This document shows positions 16,925 through 26,808 of a DNA stretch of 64,000 nucleotides, piece after piece (position 1 is the stretch's first letter; each line of letters begins with the position of its first letter). Made by a program: the position numbers and the translations under genes. Under the pieces are notes generated by a model. The model saw only the letters and a list, made by a program, of their open reading frames with translations, did no database searches and was not told the DNA's origin. Location of the stretch: contig JAJECO010000044.1 in NCBI GenBank assembly GCA_022822005.1, forward strand, positions 1 through 64,000. The letters are read 5' to 3'. The DNA is from Candidatus Poribacteria bacterium. GTDB taxonomy: Bacteria > Poribacteria > WGA-4E > PCPOR2b.

Positions 16925-18118
16925 ATGACCAAACGCCCCAAAATTGCGGCAATCGTCACAGAGTACCGCAAGTATTCCCACGGTCAGCACATTGTCGACC
17001 GCTTCTTAGAGGGATACGGCTGGAACAGCCGACACCACTATCCACCGATGGATCTGGTCTCACTCTACGTTGACCAGCGACCTGAAGGTGATCTGAGCCG
17101 TGACCGTGCAAAACGCTTCCCCCAGATGAAAATCTATCCTACTGTCGCCGATACCCTGACCTTGGGCGGCAGCGACCTTGCTGTTGATGGGGTCCTGCTA
17201 ATCGGTGAGCACGGTAGCTATCCTACCAACGAAAAGGGGCAACACCTCTACCCGCGCTACGAGTTATATAAGCAGATTGTTTCGGTCTACAAAACAACCG
17301 GCAAAACTGCGCCCGTGTTCAACGACAAACATCTCTCTTGGAACTGGGAGTGGGCACGGGAGATGTACGACATCTCTCAAGAAATGGGTTTTGCGTTCAT
17401 GTCCGGTTCGTCCCTGCCGGTGACTTGGCGTACCCCGTCCGTCGACATGCCGTTGGGTGCGCGTGTCCGGGAAGCGCTATGTATAGCGATCGGCGGTGTT
17501 GACAGCTACGACTTCCACGCCTTAGAGACCATCCAGTGTATGGTGGAGCGTCGCGAAGGCGGTGAAAAAGGCGTCAAATGGTTACAAGCCTACCGCGGCG
17601 ATAAATTCTGGGAGGCACATCACGCGGAGCTATGGTCGCGCGAACTGTTTGAATCTGCATTGTCCCGTAGTCACACCCTCACCCCTTCGCGGCAGGGATT
17701 CAACAATATCTTCCCAACCTTAGACGAAATGAAGCAGTTGGTTGAAGATCCGATCGCCTATCAGTACGAACATCTGGACGGGCTCAAAGCGACCATGATT
17801 CTTATGAATGGACTGGTCCAGGATTTCAACTTCGCTGCTCACCTCGAAGATCAAGACGTTCCTTTTTCCACGCAGATGTATCTGCCTATGCCTCCAGCCC
17901 GCACGACGCTTGCCAACTTTTTCTCGCCGTTGGTCAATAATGCTGAAAAGATGTTCCTGACTGGAGTAGCGACCTATCCGGTCGAGCGCACACTGCTCAC
18001 TACGGGATTGGTTGCTGCTGGAGTTGATAGTCTCTTTCAGGATCAGACACGGCAGGAGACGCCGCACCTGAATATCTCTTATCAGCCGACGGAAGAATCG
18101 ACTTTCTGGAGAACGTAA
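16925..18118 (+). CDS. uncharacterised conserved protein, first of a paralogue pair
   Basis: 397 residues, cytoplasmic (no signal peptide). I do not recognise a characterised family. The N terminus (KIAAIVTEYRKYSHGQHIVD) looks like the first strand of a Rossmann-type fold, and blocks such as VDGVLLIGEHGSYP, NEKGQHLYPRYELY, FNDKHLSWNW and MSGSSLPVTWR are shared almost verbatim with the next gene. The conserved Glu/His/Tyr/Asp residues suggest an enzyme active site. The ATG at 16925 has AAAAGGA at a good distance; the ATG at 16916 is too close to it. It is followed after 21 bases by its paralogue and then by a PhyH dioxygenase, suggesting a joint catabolic role. Confidence 0.65.
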   Translation: MTKRPKIAAIVTEYRKYSHGQHIVDRFLEGYGWNSRHHYPPMDLVSLYVDQRPEGDLSRDRAKRFPQMKIYPTVADTLTLGGSDLAVDGVLLIGEHGSYPTNEKGQHLYPRYELYKQIVSVYKTTGKTAPVFNDKHLSWNWEWAREMYDISQEMGFAFMSGSSLPVTWRTPSVDMPLGARVREALCIAIGGVDSYDFHALETIQCMVERREGGEKGVKWLQAYRGDKFWEAHHAELWSRELFESALSRSHTLTPSRQGFNNIFPTLDEMKQLVEDPIAYQYEHLDGLKATMILMNGLVQDFNFAAHLEDQDVPFSTQMYLPMPPARTTLANFFSPLVNNAEKMFLTGVATYPVERTLLTTGLVAAGVDSLFQDQTRQETPHLNISYQPTEESTFWRT

Positions 18119-18139
18119 TTCTAAAGGAGAAAAATGTAA

Positions 18140-19321
18140 ATGGCACCCAAACGTATAGCTGTGATTGCTACAATCTATCGCTACCTGTCACATGCCCAGC
18201 ATTTCGCTGATCGATTCATGGTTGGTTATCCCTATGAGGGACGTTGGCATCGTCCCAATACCCAAATCGTGTCCCTCTACGTTGATCAGAAACCTGAAGG
18301 AGACCAATCCGCTGATCGTGCCCGCGAGTTCGGTTTTTCCGTGTACCCGACTATCTCTGAAGCGCTGCGCTGTGGTGGAGATGAACTCGCTGTCGATGCC
18401 GTGTTGCTCATCGGTGAGCATGGTGAATATCCAAAAAATGAGAAAGGTCAGGTTCTCTACCCGCGCTACGAATTCTTCAAGGAGTGTGTCAAAGTCTTCG
18501 AGGAGGACGGTCGTGCTGTGCCGGTCTACAATGACAAACATCTCTCCTACAATTTTGAGAAGGCACAGGAGATGGTGGACGATGGACATCGTTTGGGATT
18601 CCCAATCCTCGCCGGTTCCTCCTTGCCGGTAACTTGGCGCCTGCCAGATGTCGAACTGCCGCTTGATTGTGAGATTGAGAGTGCCTTAATGATAGGAGTC
18701 GGTGGTTCCGATCCTATGGATTATCACGCCCTCGAAGCCATGCAGTGCATGGTTGAACGGCGCAAAGGCGGCGAAACCGGAGTCAAAGCGGTTCAGTTAA
18801 TCGAAGGTGATGCGGTATGGGAAGCTGGCGAGGCGGGACGTTGGCCAAAGGAGCTTTTGGAAGCAGCACTTTCTCGGTGCGACAGTCCGGGTGGACTGAC
18901 AAAAGAGGATGGTCGGACTCAGGATCTGCTTGGGAACGGTGAACTCCCGAAATTAGTTGAAAGTCCAGCAGCTTATTTTATCGAACGCAACGATGGACTA
19001 CAAACTACGTTACTGATGCTCAACGGTGCAATCGGAGACTACTGCTTCGCCGCACGGCTCAAAGGCGTACCAGATCCGGTGTCTACGCAGTTTTTCCTGC
19101 CGCCGACACCTAACGTGACCTACTCTGCCTGCCTGGTTGCCAAGATTGTGGAGATGATTATGACTGGGGTTGCTCCCTTCCCAGCAGAGCGCACCTTGGT
19201 TGTCAGCGGGATGCTGGAAAGTTGTTTGACTTCGCGGATACAAGATCATCAGCGCTTGGAGACTCCACATCTACGGGTAGAGTATCGTGCGCCAGCTGAG
19301 TCGCATCACGGAAGAGCTTGA
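18140..19321 (+). CDS. uncharacterised conserved protein, second of a paralogue pair
   Basis: 393 residues, colinear with the preceding gene over its whole length: YVDQKPEGDQSADRA, DAVLLIGEHGEYPKNEKGQ, YNDKHLSYNFEKAQEM, AGSSLPVTWRLPDVELPL and GLQTTLLMLNGAIGDY. The most variable part is around residues 235-270. AAAGGAG precedes the ATG. The pair are probably subunits of a heteromer or two enzymes of related specificity. No function can be assigned; a sugar- or polyol-acting oxidoreductase would fit the neighbours but is conjecture. Confidence 0.65.
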   Translation: MAPKRIAVIATIYRYLSHAQHFADRFMVGYPYEGRWHRPNTQIVSLYVDQKPEGDQSADRAREFGFSVYPTISEALRCGGDELAVDAVLLIGEHGEYPKNEKGQVLYPRYEFFKECVKVFEEDGRAVPVYNDKHLSYNFEKAQEMVDDGHRLGFPILAGSSLPVTWRLPDVELPLDCEIESALMIGVGGSDPMDYHALEAMQCMVERRKGGETGVKAVQLIEGDAVWEAGEAGRWPKELLEAALSRCDSPGGLTKEDGRTQDLLGNGELPKLVESPAAYFIERNDGLQTTLLMLNGAIGDYCFAARLKGVPDPVSTQFFLPPTPNVTYSACLVAKIVEMIMTGVAPFPAERTLVVSGMLESCLTSRIQDHQRLETPHLRVEYRAPAESHHGRA

Positions 19322-19394
19322 ATTTTATTGCAGTAGGTCTAATAGTTGGATATTATTTCTATTGATAAAATCATAATAACGTGGAGGAAAAAGT

Positions 19395-20180
19395 ATGACA
19401 CCAGAGGTGGCGATGCAAAAGCGGAAACAGGTAATACGCGATGGCTACTGCGTGGTAGACGACATCTTGACTGAGGAGTTTCTTGAAGAACTCCGAGAAG
19501 AATCGGAACGCTTAATCGCTGGACATGAACCGCCCCCTGATGTGAGATATCAAGGGCAGCATGTAGGCGTGCGGGGTGTGGACAATCCAATCATCCAGAA
19601 ACTGTTGGATTGGCCACAATCGCGCCGAGCACTTGAGCAGATGGGTTTTGGAGACTTTGAGAGTACTGGAGGGATTATCATCCTGACTAAAGATCCTGGG
19701 GAACCTGCGCTCTATTGGCACCAGGATTGGATGCTATGGAACGATCCGATGAGCTGCTCACCGTGGCCTCAGACCATGTTTGTATCTTACTACTTGACCG
19801 ATACAACGATTGAAAACGGGTGCCTCAAAATTATCCCCGGCACGCATCTTAATCGGATTCCGTTGCATGATGAACTCATTCCAGCCCATGAGCAGGGAGC
19901 TCGGTTTATTGAAGAGGATCATCCGGTAATGTTCAGTGATCACCCGGATCAGGTGAATGTTTTTGCCAAAGCGGGGGCGCTTGTCTTGGCGGATGCGCGC
20001 GTCCTGCATTCAGCGCACAGGAACCTGACTGACGAGCGGCGAACGCTAATTTTAGCGTGGCATAAGCGTCCGATGACAATTCCCGACAATTGGGAGGACG
20101 ATATTCCTGGGGTCATTGCCAATCGCGATCCGAATCAGGAATATGTCGGCTCTCGCATTCCGAGGGAATTGCTCGGGTAG
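19395..20180 (+). CDS. phytanoyl-CoA dioxygenase (PhyH) family protein
   Basis: 261 residues. Fe(II)/2-oxoglutarate dioxygenase signature: the YWHQDWML segment supplies the first His and Asp ligands, and LHSAHRNLTDERRTLILAW supplies the distal His and the 2-oxoglutarate-binding Arg. The segment ENGCLKIIPGTH between them is typical of PhyH. The enzyme hydroxylates an aliphatic substrate; in this kind of bacterium the substrates are usually unknown. GGAGGAAAAAG precedes the ATG. It is co-oriented with the two paralogues upstream and converges on an amidohydrolase. Confidence 0.9.
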   Translation: MTPEVAMQKRKQVIRDGYCVVDDILTEEFLEELREESERLIAGHEPPPDVRYQGQHVGVRGVDNPIIQKLLDWPQSRRALEQMGFGDFESTGGIIILTKDPGEPALYWHQDWMLWNDPMSCSPWPQTMFVSYYLTDTTIENGCLKIIPGTHLNRIPLHDELIPAHEQGARFIEEDHPVMFSDHPDQVNVFAKAGALVLADARVLHSAHRNLTDERRTLILAWHKRPMTIPDNWEDDIPGVIANRDPNQEYVGSRIPRELLG

Positions 20181-20302
20181 GACCTACACACCGGACATAC
20201 GGTCCCGTTTCACAAAACGTAACTGCCTGCCACGGTTCATCGCGGATACTTTGAGTTTCCCGATGAACCGACTCCCATCCCAATCCTGCACCCTCCATCT
20301 TC

Positions 20303-21184
20303 TCAATTGTTCTTTTTGAACCATATCTTCAGCGCAGTGCCACCCATGATCTTGTCTTTTTCAGTTTTGCTGATAGAGGGCAGGTGAAGATCGAGTAGGT
20401 CTACCAGTTTCTGGTAACCCGGCTCTTCAAGTATCCACGGGGAATCTGTGCACCACATCATACGATCAGGTCCATAGGCTTGGTAGATTTGTTCGACCAT
20501 TGGCTTCATGTCTTCGTAGGGCCAAGGTTTCTTGGAGAAGGCGTACTCTCCGGAAACTTTGATGTACACGTTTGGGAACCGTGCCATGTCGAGGATTCGC
20601 GGGTAAGTTGCCGGCGGCAACGGTTCATCGTCGAAGCGGGGGCGTCCCCAGCGGTCTACTGTACTGGGGGTGCTCGGCATCACACCGAGATGATCCAGAG
20701 AGATGTTGAGGTTGGGAAATGCCGCCGCCAGCATCTCAACACCGGCAGTATTGGCACTGCCGGTGTAGATATTGATATTGATACCCAGTTCGTCCGCGCA
20801 TTGAAACAGAGGGTAAGCCTTTAGATCTTGGGCGCGTGTGGTGCTCGGATCGCCTATATCGCCGATTCGGATTCCCTCAATACCTGTAGCATCAACCAAT
20901 TCCTTAAGACGCGAAGGGGTGTCAGGATCGTTTCCATCCACCAATCCCGTAGCGGTGAACCGGTCGGGCCATTTCTGGACACAATGGGTCACGTACCTAT
21001 GCTCTTCGATTTGCGTGCCTCCCATATCGATCAGCACTGTTTTGCCTATACCCGACGCGTCCATCTCTCGCAGCAGTTGCTCGGCGGGCGCTTCTGTTTC
21101 CGCCGGTGCCAGACCACTGACCTCGCGTGGATACTCGTCGCTCAACTTGGCGAACACGTGCACGTGTACATCAACCTTATCCAT
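20303..21184 (-). CDS. amidohydrolase family 2 (TIM-barrel metal-dependent hydrolase)
   Basis: 293 residues. The N-terminal DVHVHVF supplies the HxH metal motif, ISLDHLGV the barrel His, and MMWCTDSPW the catalytic Asp. This is the Amidohydro_2 pattern seen in lactone hydrolases and gamma-resorcylate-decarboxylase relatives. Likely acts on a sugar lactone or aromatic acid; the substrate is unknown. The ATG at 21184 has AGGAGG upstream. It is co-directional with, and ~70 bases after, the uncharacterised gene at 21257. Confidence 0.85.
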   Translation of the reverse strand: MDKVDVHVHVFAKLSDEYPREVSGLAPAETEAPAEQLLREMDASGIGKTVLIDMGGTQIEEHRYVTHCVQKWPDRFTATGLVDGNDPDTPSRLKELVDATGIEGIRIGDIGDPSTTRAQDLKAYPLFQCADELGININIYTGSANTAGVEMLAAAFPNLNISLDHLGVMPSTPSTVDRWGRPRFDDEPLPPATYPRILDMARFPNVYIKVSGEYAFSKKPWPYEDMKPMVEQIYQAYGPDRMMWCTDSPWILEEPGYQKLVDLLDLHLPSISKTEKDKIMGGTALKIWFKKNN

Positions 21185-21256
21185 CTCTGCTATACCTCCT
21201 GCATTTCTCTTGTTCTTTCCATTTTTTCCATCTTCCGATTCGTCCGCTTTCCTCCT

Positions 21257-21949
21257 TCACGATAAAACCAAGTACTGTTTCGCGAGGTGATTGAGTGCTT
21301 CTTTATAGACATCAAACATAATCGACAGGCGGAAAAAGACCTCACCAAGTTCATATTCTCGGGCCATTGCGTGTGCTGAAGCACGATCATAGTATTCGCG
21401 ACCAAAATCGATGTAAAATTGTGCAGTTACCGGACGGTTTTTGTAGCGACGGCGATATTCAATCCACTGTGGAAAGATGCCCGTGAGATAAAGTGAATAA
21501 TTGCCAATGTGGGAATAGATGAGAAACTGGCGGCGGGTATCTGCGTTCGCTGCTTCTTGAACCATGTCCGTCAGATAGTGATGGGTTTGCTTGTCGCCCC
21601 GATGAATACGATGTAACCGATCTGTCCTGACGAAAAGGCTCAAGAGATTAGCGATATAGTTAATTACCTTTTTGTCTCCTAAAATTCGCTGATCCGTTAA
21701 ACTACGTCGCAGGAGCACATTAAAAAATAGAAACGGCGAAATCTCTAATATCAACAGACTTTGGTCACGAATCTTGTTGAATAAGGATTCACTGTTTAGC
21801 ATAGATTCAAGCGTTGTCGGTAGATGGTGAATCAGTTGGGAAATCTCTTCATAACTACGTCCTGGCTTTGGGAAATTCTCGATCAGGAATTGCAAGTCCT
21901 TGTCTACCAACTGGCTGAGATCTGTCTTGGCAAAATCAGGTTTTTGCAT
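21257..21949 (-). CDS. uncharacterised alpha-helical protein
   Basis: 230 residues with no recognised domain. It is predicted mostly helical and soluble, without signal peptide or clear TM segment. Notable blocks are FIYSHIGNYSLYLTGIF and DFGREYYDRASAHAMA. The latter, with GEVFFRLSIMFDVYKEALNHLAKQ, resembles a helical-repeat tail. A very good RBS (GAGGAGGG) precedes the ATG, supporting expression. The gene is followed by the amidohydrolase on the same strand. Function unknown. Confidence 0.6.
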   Translation of the reverse strand: MQKPDFAKTDLSQLVDKDLQFLIENFPKPGRSYEEISQLIHHLPTTLESMLNSESLFNKIRDQSLLILEISPFLFFNVLLRRSLTDQRILGDKKVINYIANLLSLFVRTDRLHRIHRGDKQTHHYLTDMVQEAANADTRRQFLIYSHIGNYSLYLTGIFPQWIEYRRRYKNRPVTAQFYIDFGREYYDRASAHAMAREYELGEVFFRLSIMFDVYKEALNHLAKQYLVLS

Positions 21950-22230
21950 TGCACTGCCCTCCTCTTAATCAGCCAATTGTTATGAATCTGTCTTAGAAGG
22001 TAGGAGATTATCCCAAAATACTATAGATTTGTCAATCCATAATAAACAGTTTCGCAAGTAATGTAATTCGACTAGCTAGATGAAGCATAAAGTAGATTTC
22101 CGTATCCGTATTTTCCTGAAGCTCTCTTGATAGTAATGGATTGATTTCGTCAACACATCGGGCAAAGGAACGTGGTCTATTGGTTTTCCAGAAATATTAT
22201 CTGAATTGAGCGACTTTTATTAGACGTAAA

Positions 22231-22254
22231 AAGCGCCGCTAAACAGCGGCGCTT
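22231..22254 (-). terminator. rho-independent terminator of the PD40 lipoprotein gene
   Basis: A perfect 10-bp stem AAGCGCCGCT / AGCGGCGCTT with a 4-base loop. Read on the minus strand it is followed by a T run (CTTTTTACG). It lies ~50 bases beyond the stop of the gene at 22301-23980. Confidence 0.85.
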
Positions 22255-22300
22255 GATTTTGGAATCTAATGTTATTTTTTTAAGATATGGGACCCGTATT

Positions 22301-23980
22301 TCATTCGCGCCACGCGTGCTGGCTGATAATATCATCCTGACCCAACTCATCGAAAATAAGGGCTATGTTACCTCCATCAGCATCCATCATCCAGATTCCC
22401 AAGCTACCGTTGCGATCGCTGCTGAAGACAATTTTCGTTCCATCGGCAGACCAACACGGATAACCATCATAACCTTCTTGGTTGGTCAATCGGTGTTGTT
22501 GCAGTGAAAACAGATCAAGAACATATACATCGGCATCGAGCGGGGCGATTTCCTTAGTAAATATTATTTTCGAACCGTCTGGACTCCAATCTGGATGGAG
22601 ATCATGGTTGGCACTGTTTGTCAGGCGCTGAATACCTTCTTCAAATCCTGGTGAATCAGCACTTGGTGCCTGAGGCGGGGCACCTTTATCCTCCTCTTCC
22701 TCTTCATCTGGCGTTTGGTGAGGATCTTTCTCTGGTTCTGGCGCTGGTGTCCTCTCCGGATCCGGTTCTGGTTCGGGTGCCGGTTCTGGATCCGGTTCCG
22801 GTTCCGGCGTTGGTGCTACCTCCGCGGTCGTTGGAGGTGCTTCTTTAGCGGCTAGAAATCTTTCGATATCCACCACATACAGATTCCGGTTACCGCCTTT
22901 CAATAGTGCATGGGTATAGGCGATCTGTACGCCGTCAGGCGACCAAGTAGGCCTGGCGTCTGCGTCGCAGTCGGAAAGTCTAACACGATTTTCTCCGTTT
23001 ACATTCATAGTATAAACCGCCGGTTGGCCCAAGGCTCGCGCGTGAACAAAGGCGATGCGACGACCGTCGGGAGACCAAACCGGATGTCGATCGTTGAAGT
23101 TATCCCCACTAATAGATCTTACATTGCCGCCACGGCTATCCATAATATAGATTTGTAATGGACGGTTGTTTTCTGAGCGACTGAAGATGATTTCCTTACC
23201 ATTCGGGGACCAAGTGGGATGGACGTCAAAGAGGTGTGTCAGTGGTTTCTGGCCCGTACGGTCAGCGTTAATTACCGATATCCCAAAAAAGTCTCTGCCC
23301 GCAACATTTCCGCGCACAAAGACAATTTGCCCCTTTACTTCGCGCCGAATAGTGATCGTCCGAGAGATATCGTGATCTCCGATAGTTATGCCTGGTATGT
23401 GTGCTGTTTGATATCCCGGTTTTTCCGCGCTTAAGCTGTATTGTCCCTTGGAGACTGGAGAAATCTCATAGTGTCCTCCAGAGGTCGTCACTGCCGCGCG
23501 TTGACCTAAAGAGATAAGAACGTTTTTCACGGGGTTCCCATCTTCAGACATCACCACACCTTTGAACCTGACGCCGGGTTCAAGACGGAAATTAGCGGTT
23601 ACAGGCTCTTTGCGAATGACTTTCACCGTTACTTGTTGGTTTATGTAACCGGGGGCGTTGACCTTCAGGATATAGTTGCCGGTTTTGAGCTCTTCAAGTA
23701 AGAAACCTCCGCTAAAGTTGGTGGTTGTTGATGCTACCTCTTCCTGTTCGAGTTCGCCGGTTGGGAGTTTTGTCTCCATGACCAATGTGACTTGGATACC
23801 TGCGATCCCTTGGTTTGTGACCAGATCGACAATGTTTCCATTGATGATTCCTGTTGGTACAGCCACAACCTCAGGACCGGTCCCAATATCATCGGGTTCG
23901 TCATCGCCACAACCGATAAAAAGTACGAACAGAGTTAGCGAAAAAAGACCGACATAGGAGTAACGGATTAAGTTCACCAT
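22301..23980 (-). CDS. lipoprotein with two carboxypeptidase-regulatory-like domains and PD40 propeller
   Basis: 559 residues. The lipobox FVLFIGC near residue 24 marks an outer-membrane or periplasmic lipoprotein. Two CarboxypepD_reg-like beta-sandwich domains follow (GIINGNIVDLVTNQGIAGI and VRFKGVVMSEDGNPVKNVL), then PD40 repeats (HPTWSPNGKEIIFSRSE, HPVWSPDGRRIAFVHA, RPTWSPDGVQIAYTH, HPDWSPDGSKIIFTKE, YPCWSADGTKIVFSS). A proline/glutamate-rich spacer around residues 390-430 splits the propeller. It resembles TolB-type binding scaffolds rather than an enzyme. A terminator lies immediately downstream. Confidence 0.85.
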   Translation of the reverse strand: MVNLIRYSYVGLFSLTLFVLFIGCGDDEPDDIGTGPEVVAVPTGIINGNIVDLVTNQGIAGIQVTLVMETKLPTGELEQEEVASTTTNFSGGFLLEELKTGNYILKVNAPGYINQQVTVKVIRKEPVTANFRLEPGVRFKGVVMSEDGNPVKNVLISLGQRAAVTTSGGHYEISPVSKGQYSLSAEKPGYQTAHIPGITIGDHDISRTITIRREVKGQIVFVRGNVAGRDFFGISVINADRTGQKPLTHLFDVHPTWSPNGKEIIFSRSENNRPLQIYIMDSRGGNVRSISGDNFNDRHPVWSPDGRRIAFVHARALGQPAVYTMNVNGENRVRLSDCDADARPTWSPDGVQIAYTHALLKGGNRNLYVVDIERFLAAKEAPPTTAEVAPTPEPEPDPEPAPEPEPDPERTPAPEPEKDPHQTPDEEEEEDKGAPPQAPSADSPGFEEGIQRLTNSANHDLHPDWSPDGSKIIFTKEIAPLDADVYVLDLFSLQQHRLTNQEGYDGYPCWSADGTKIVFSSDRNGSLGIWMMDADGGNIALIFDELGQDDIISQHAWRE

Positions 23981-24172
23981 AAGAATTCGTGGGTATGTTT
24001 ATCCAGCGGGAATCGATAAACAACCACTTCCTCCTTTCAAAATTCGCCTGATGCCAAAATGTAATATTAAATCTTCATGAGATGGTAGCGGAAGACAATT
24101 CCAAAAACAAAGGAATTGAGCGTGCAATGCTTTCAATTTTCCTCTACCCTTGTTTGATGCTGAACTACAAAT
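23981..24172. other. intergenic gap upstream of the PD40 lipoprotein
   Basis: About 190 bases, probably carrying the promoter and GAAAGGAGG-type RBS of the lipoprotein (seen on the minus strand near 24033). No gene seen. Confidence 0.3.
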
Positions 24173-25795
24173 TTACAATTCCTGTGTGACAATCGGCGCT
24201 TTCTTCCGAATGCCTTTGTCACCAGAGTCCTTTGAAACTGTTTCAGGAACGTAGTTACTATAATCCGAAATATTCCCATGTGTGATGGCGTAAACGACAA
24301 TGTTAATCATGTGTCGTGCTGCATGGGGCGCAAATTCCTCTAGCACTTGATTCTGACTTTTGAGGTGACCGTAGAACGGTTTCTGAACTTTACCATCAAT
24401 CACATGCATCGTCTGTTCAGTATCGACTAAGACAGCAAGCCGTCCATCGATAGTAATACCTTGCACTTTGGAATAAGAACCAAAGTGAAGAGGGATAGTT
24501 ACTCCCGAATACACTACATGCCGTAGCGGAAAACGCAAGGGACCGTTTAGCGTGTAATAAGTGTTGTAGACCGGGTGATCATTCGGAATGAAACCGAGAT
24601 GATGCTCTGGAAGGAGATCCCGCAACACCTTTCTTGTCCCTTTCATTGCGTTTTCTGCATTTCCGTGTGTTGCCATATAGATGAATCCTCCACGATTGAT
24701 CACATACTCTCTCAATCTTCGAACTTCAGCATCGGTGTACTTACTCAATCCGCCCGGGCGTCTCGTATTCCAGATTGGATTGCTGTAGGAGTTGGGCACC
24801 CGCTTCCTATGTTCTGGACTTATCGTTGAGCCTCCGGGTATCGGTTCCATAAAAATAATGGGGGTCTCAAAGAATGCGGCATCCTTCATTTGCACGGCTT
24901 CAACAAGTTGTGTCTTAATCTGAGTTGTTTTATTCAGTGATTGTACTAAGTAGGACAGACCTGCCCCAAATCGGAAATTTCCGACACCGCTGCCTCATAT
25001 ATCCGCGCTTGGGTGAAGCGGATCTTCAAAACGAGCAAGATTTAATCGCCCCATAATCTCTCGACCGCGTCCCACGACGATAGCACCGGGACTGCCAGGC
25101 GGAAGTTCGGGAACCTCACCGCCCAGGGTTACCTTTTCTGTGACATCGGCTAGAGAGTCATCAATGTTAGTTGCACCTTCCGCGCCGACCAGTGAACCTA
25201 AACCAGAGTGGCCGCTGGGCCGTGTTTGGCTCACACCACCTCCTAAACCGAAGGTGCCACGGCCAACACTGCTACCACCGCCTTCACCGATACTCCCAGA
25301 GCCGGAAAGTGAACTGTTCCCGCTCAATCCTGCGGATAACGGAGCATCTGACTGAAGGGGAAGATCGACAGCGGTAGCGAGTGACTGGGCGGGCTGGTCG
25401 TTGGCACGAAAAGATTGAGATCCCGCTTGGACAGAAATTTCGGTGGTTGCGGACTGTGTTGGGGGTTGAGTAGCCGAGACATCCACCGCCACAGCTTTTG
25501 GCACAGATACGGAAGTAGATCTCACCGGTTGGGTTGTGAGATATCGGGTCTGCGCTGACGCTGCCTGAGGCTCGATTTGGAAGTTAGGCGTAGGTGTCGG
25601 TACAACAGGAGGTAGCTCGATGCGTGGTGTTTTCTTCACGAGCGACACCGGTTCAACTTTGAGAAACATCACGTCTAAGGCGTCAACATCACTCGGTGTG
25701 ATGCGGTTGATAATGATGAAACTGAGGACAGTTGCAGTGCATAGATGTACCACCAGAGAGATCAGCCAGAAACGGTACTTGTGGTGAGATTTCAT
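24173..25795 (-). pseudogene. DUF4159 membrane protein split by one in-frame TGA (paralogue D)
   Basis: From the ATG at 25795 (AAGGAGGT upstream) the frame encodes one TM helix (FWLISLVVHLCTATVLSFII), a proline-rich TonB-like linker, a Gly-rich region and the start of a DUF4159 domain (REIMGRLNLARFEDPLHPSADI). A TGA at 24995-24997 (plus-strand TCA) then interrupts it. The same frame continues beyond as GSGVGNFRFGAGLSYLVQSL and onward to TAA-type termination at 24173, with no frameshift. In paralogue B the interrupted codon is TGT (Cys, in ICGSGVG). So either a single TGT-to-TGA nonsense change or a selenocysteine codon is present. No sigma domain precedes this copy. The remainder of the frame shows no further damage. 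Confidence 0.75.
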
Positions 25796-25921
25796 GGGGA
25801 TAACCTCCTTAAGCGAATAATTGGTTTTGACATAGCTCCATATGCGAGCGTTCCGGTTCGGTTTGTCCGAAAGGGACATTACCTCTGAATCCACGATTCT
25901 GTGAGGGCTAGCACCACACAC

Positions 25922-26808
25922 TAGAATCGCGAGATTAGGATTCGTACAAGTCCCAAGCGCATATGGGATTCCGATATCAACAACACTTACTATCCGTAGA
26001 GGATTCAGTTAATCATCGCTTTACATCCACTCACCCCACGGTAGTTTTACGGTGTCTCATTTGATGGACAATAAGCCGCCCATTTTGAATAATTATTAAT
26101 GCTTTAGGCGGTACAGCATGAGTCCATTGTTTGCTTTATAGCCGAACCCACACTCTAAATATAGACACAAATTCCTACTGGGAGTTCTCAAGTTTTTTCG
26201 TCGAATTTGGATTAATCCTGTGTTAATCCGAGTGACGATGGACACTATCAAGTTCGGAGGTAAAATCTCACCAGTTGCTGAAGCTTTAGCAGGTGTCGAG
26301 CAAGACAGACTCTAAAGGTTTTTGTCAACAGTTTGTTTCTACCTGACACTAATAGTTTTGCGGGATGGAAGTCCACCACTTGGCCATCCGCTGCTTATAA
26401 CTACCAAAAAGATTATAGCATGTTTAGGTTACAAACACAATTTTTTAATAGGAGGGATCACAAACAGGTTGTGTCCCCGTAGATACGCTGTATCCTCTTG
26501 GATATCCAGAACATTGCCTATGATCAAACACTGTAGCGCAACATGGTTTTGGGCGGGAAATGACGCTCCTTTTCTACCTTGACAGGGTTTTTAGTTGAAA
26601 ATCCATACTATATCTTAAAAAAATATAAGAAAAGATGGGTACGTGACAACCCAAAATTCATTAGTTTGGAACTAATATGTCCAAACTGGCGAAAATAATT
26701 TAAGTTAGGACTTCTTCTTTATCGCTTGGCAAATTGGGCTGCTCTCCGCTTTGAAAGTCTTTGACCGGACGCGCTTTGAAGTAACTTCAGGCTCGAAACT
26801 TAGGTTGT
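25922..26808. other. 887-base A/T-rich intergenic region without recognised gene
   Basis: No ORF here has a recognisable domain or RBS. A plus-strand frame at 26322-26582 and a short one starting at 26239 give unconvincing proteins. The region separates the DUF4159 pseudogene from the sialidase operon. It is the longest non-coding stretch in the window outside the 47-49 kb island and may be decayed sequence. Confidence 0.4.

Noticed and set aside
22700-22830. Apparent tandem DNA repeat (GGTTCTGGTTCGG-type)
   Set aside because: It encodes the proline/glutamate-rich spacer of the PD40 lipoprotein, so it is a low-complexity coding stretch rather than a CRISPR or satellite repeat.
26322-26582. 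86-codon plus-strand ORF in the 25.9-26.8 kb gap
   Set aside because: No recognisable domain, no RBS, and an amino-acid composition typical of non-coding A/T-rich DNA.
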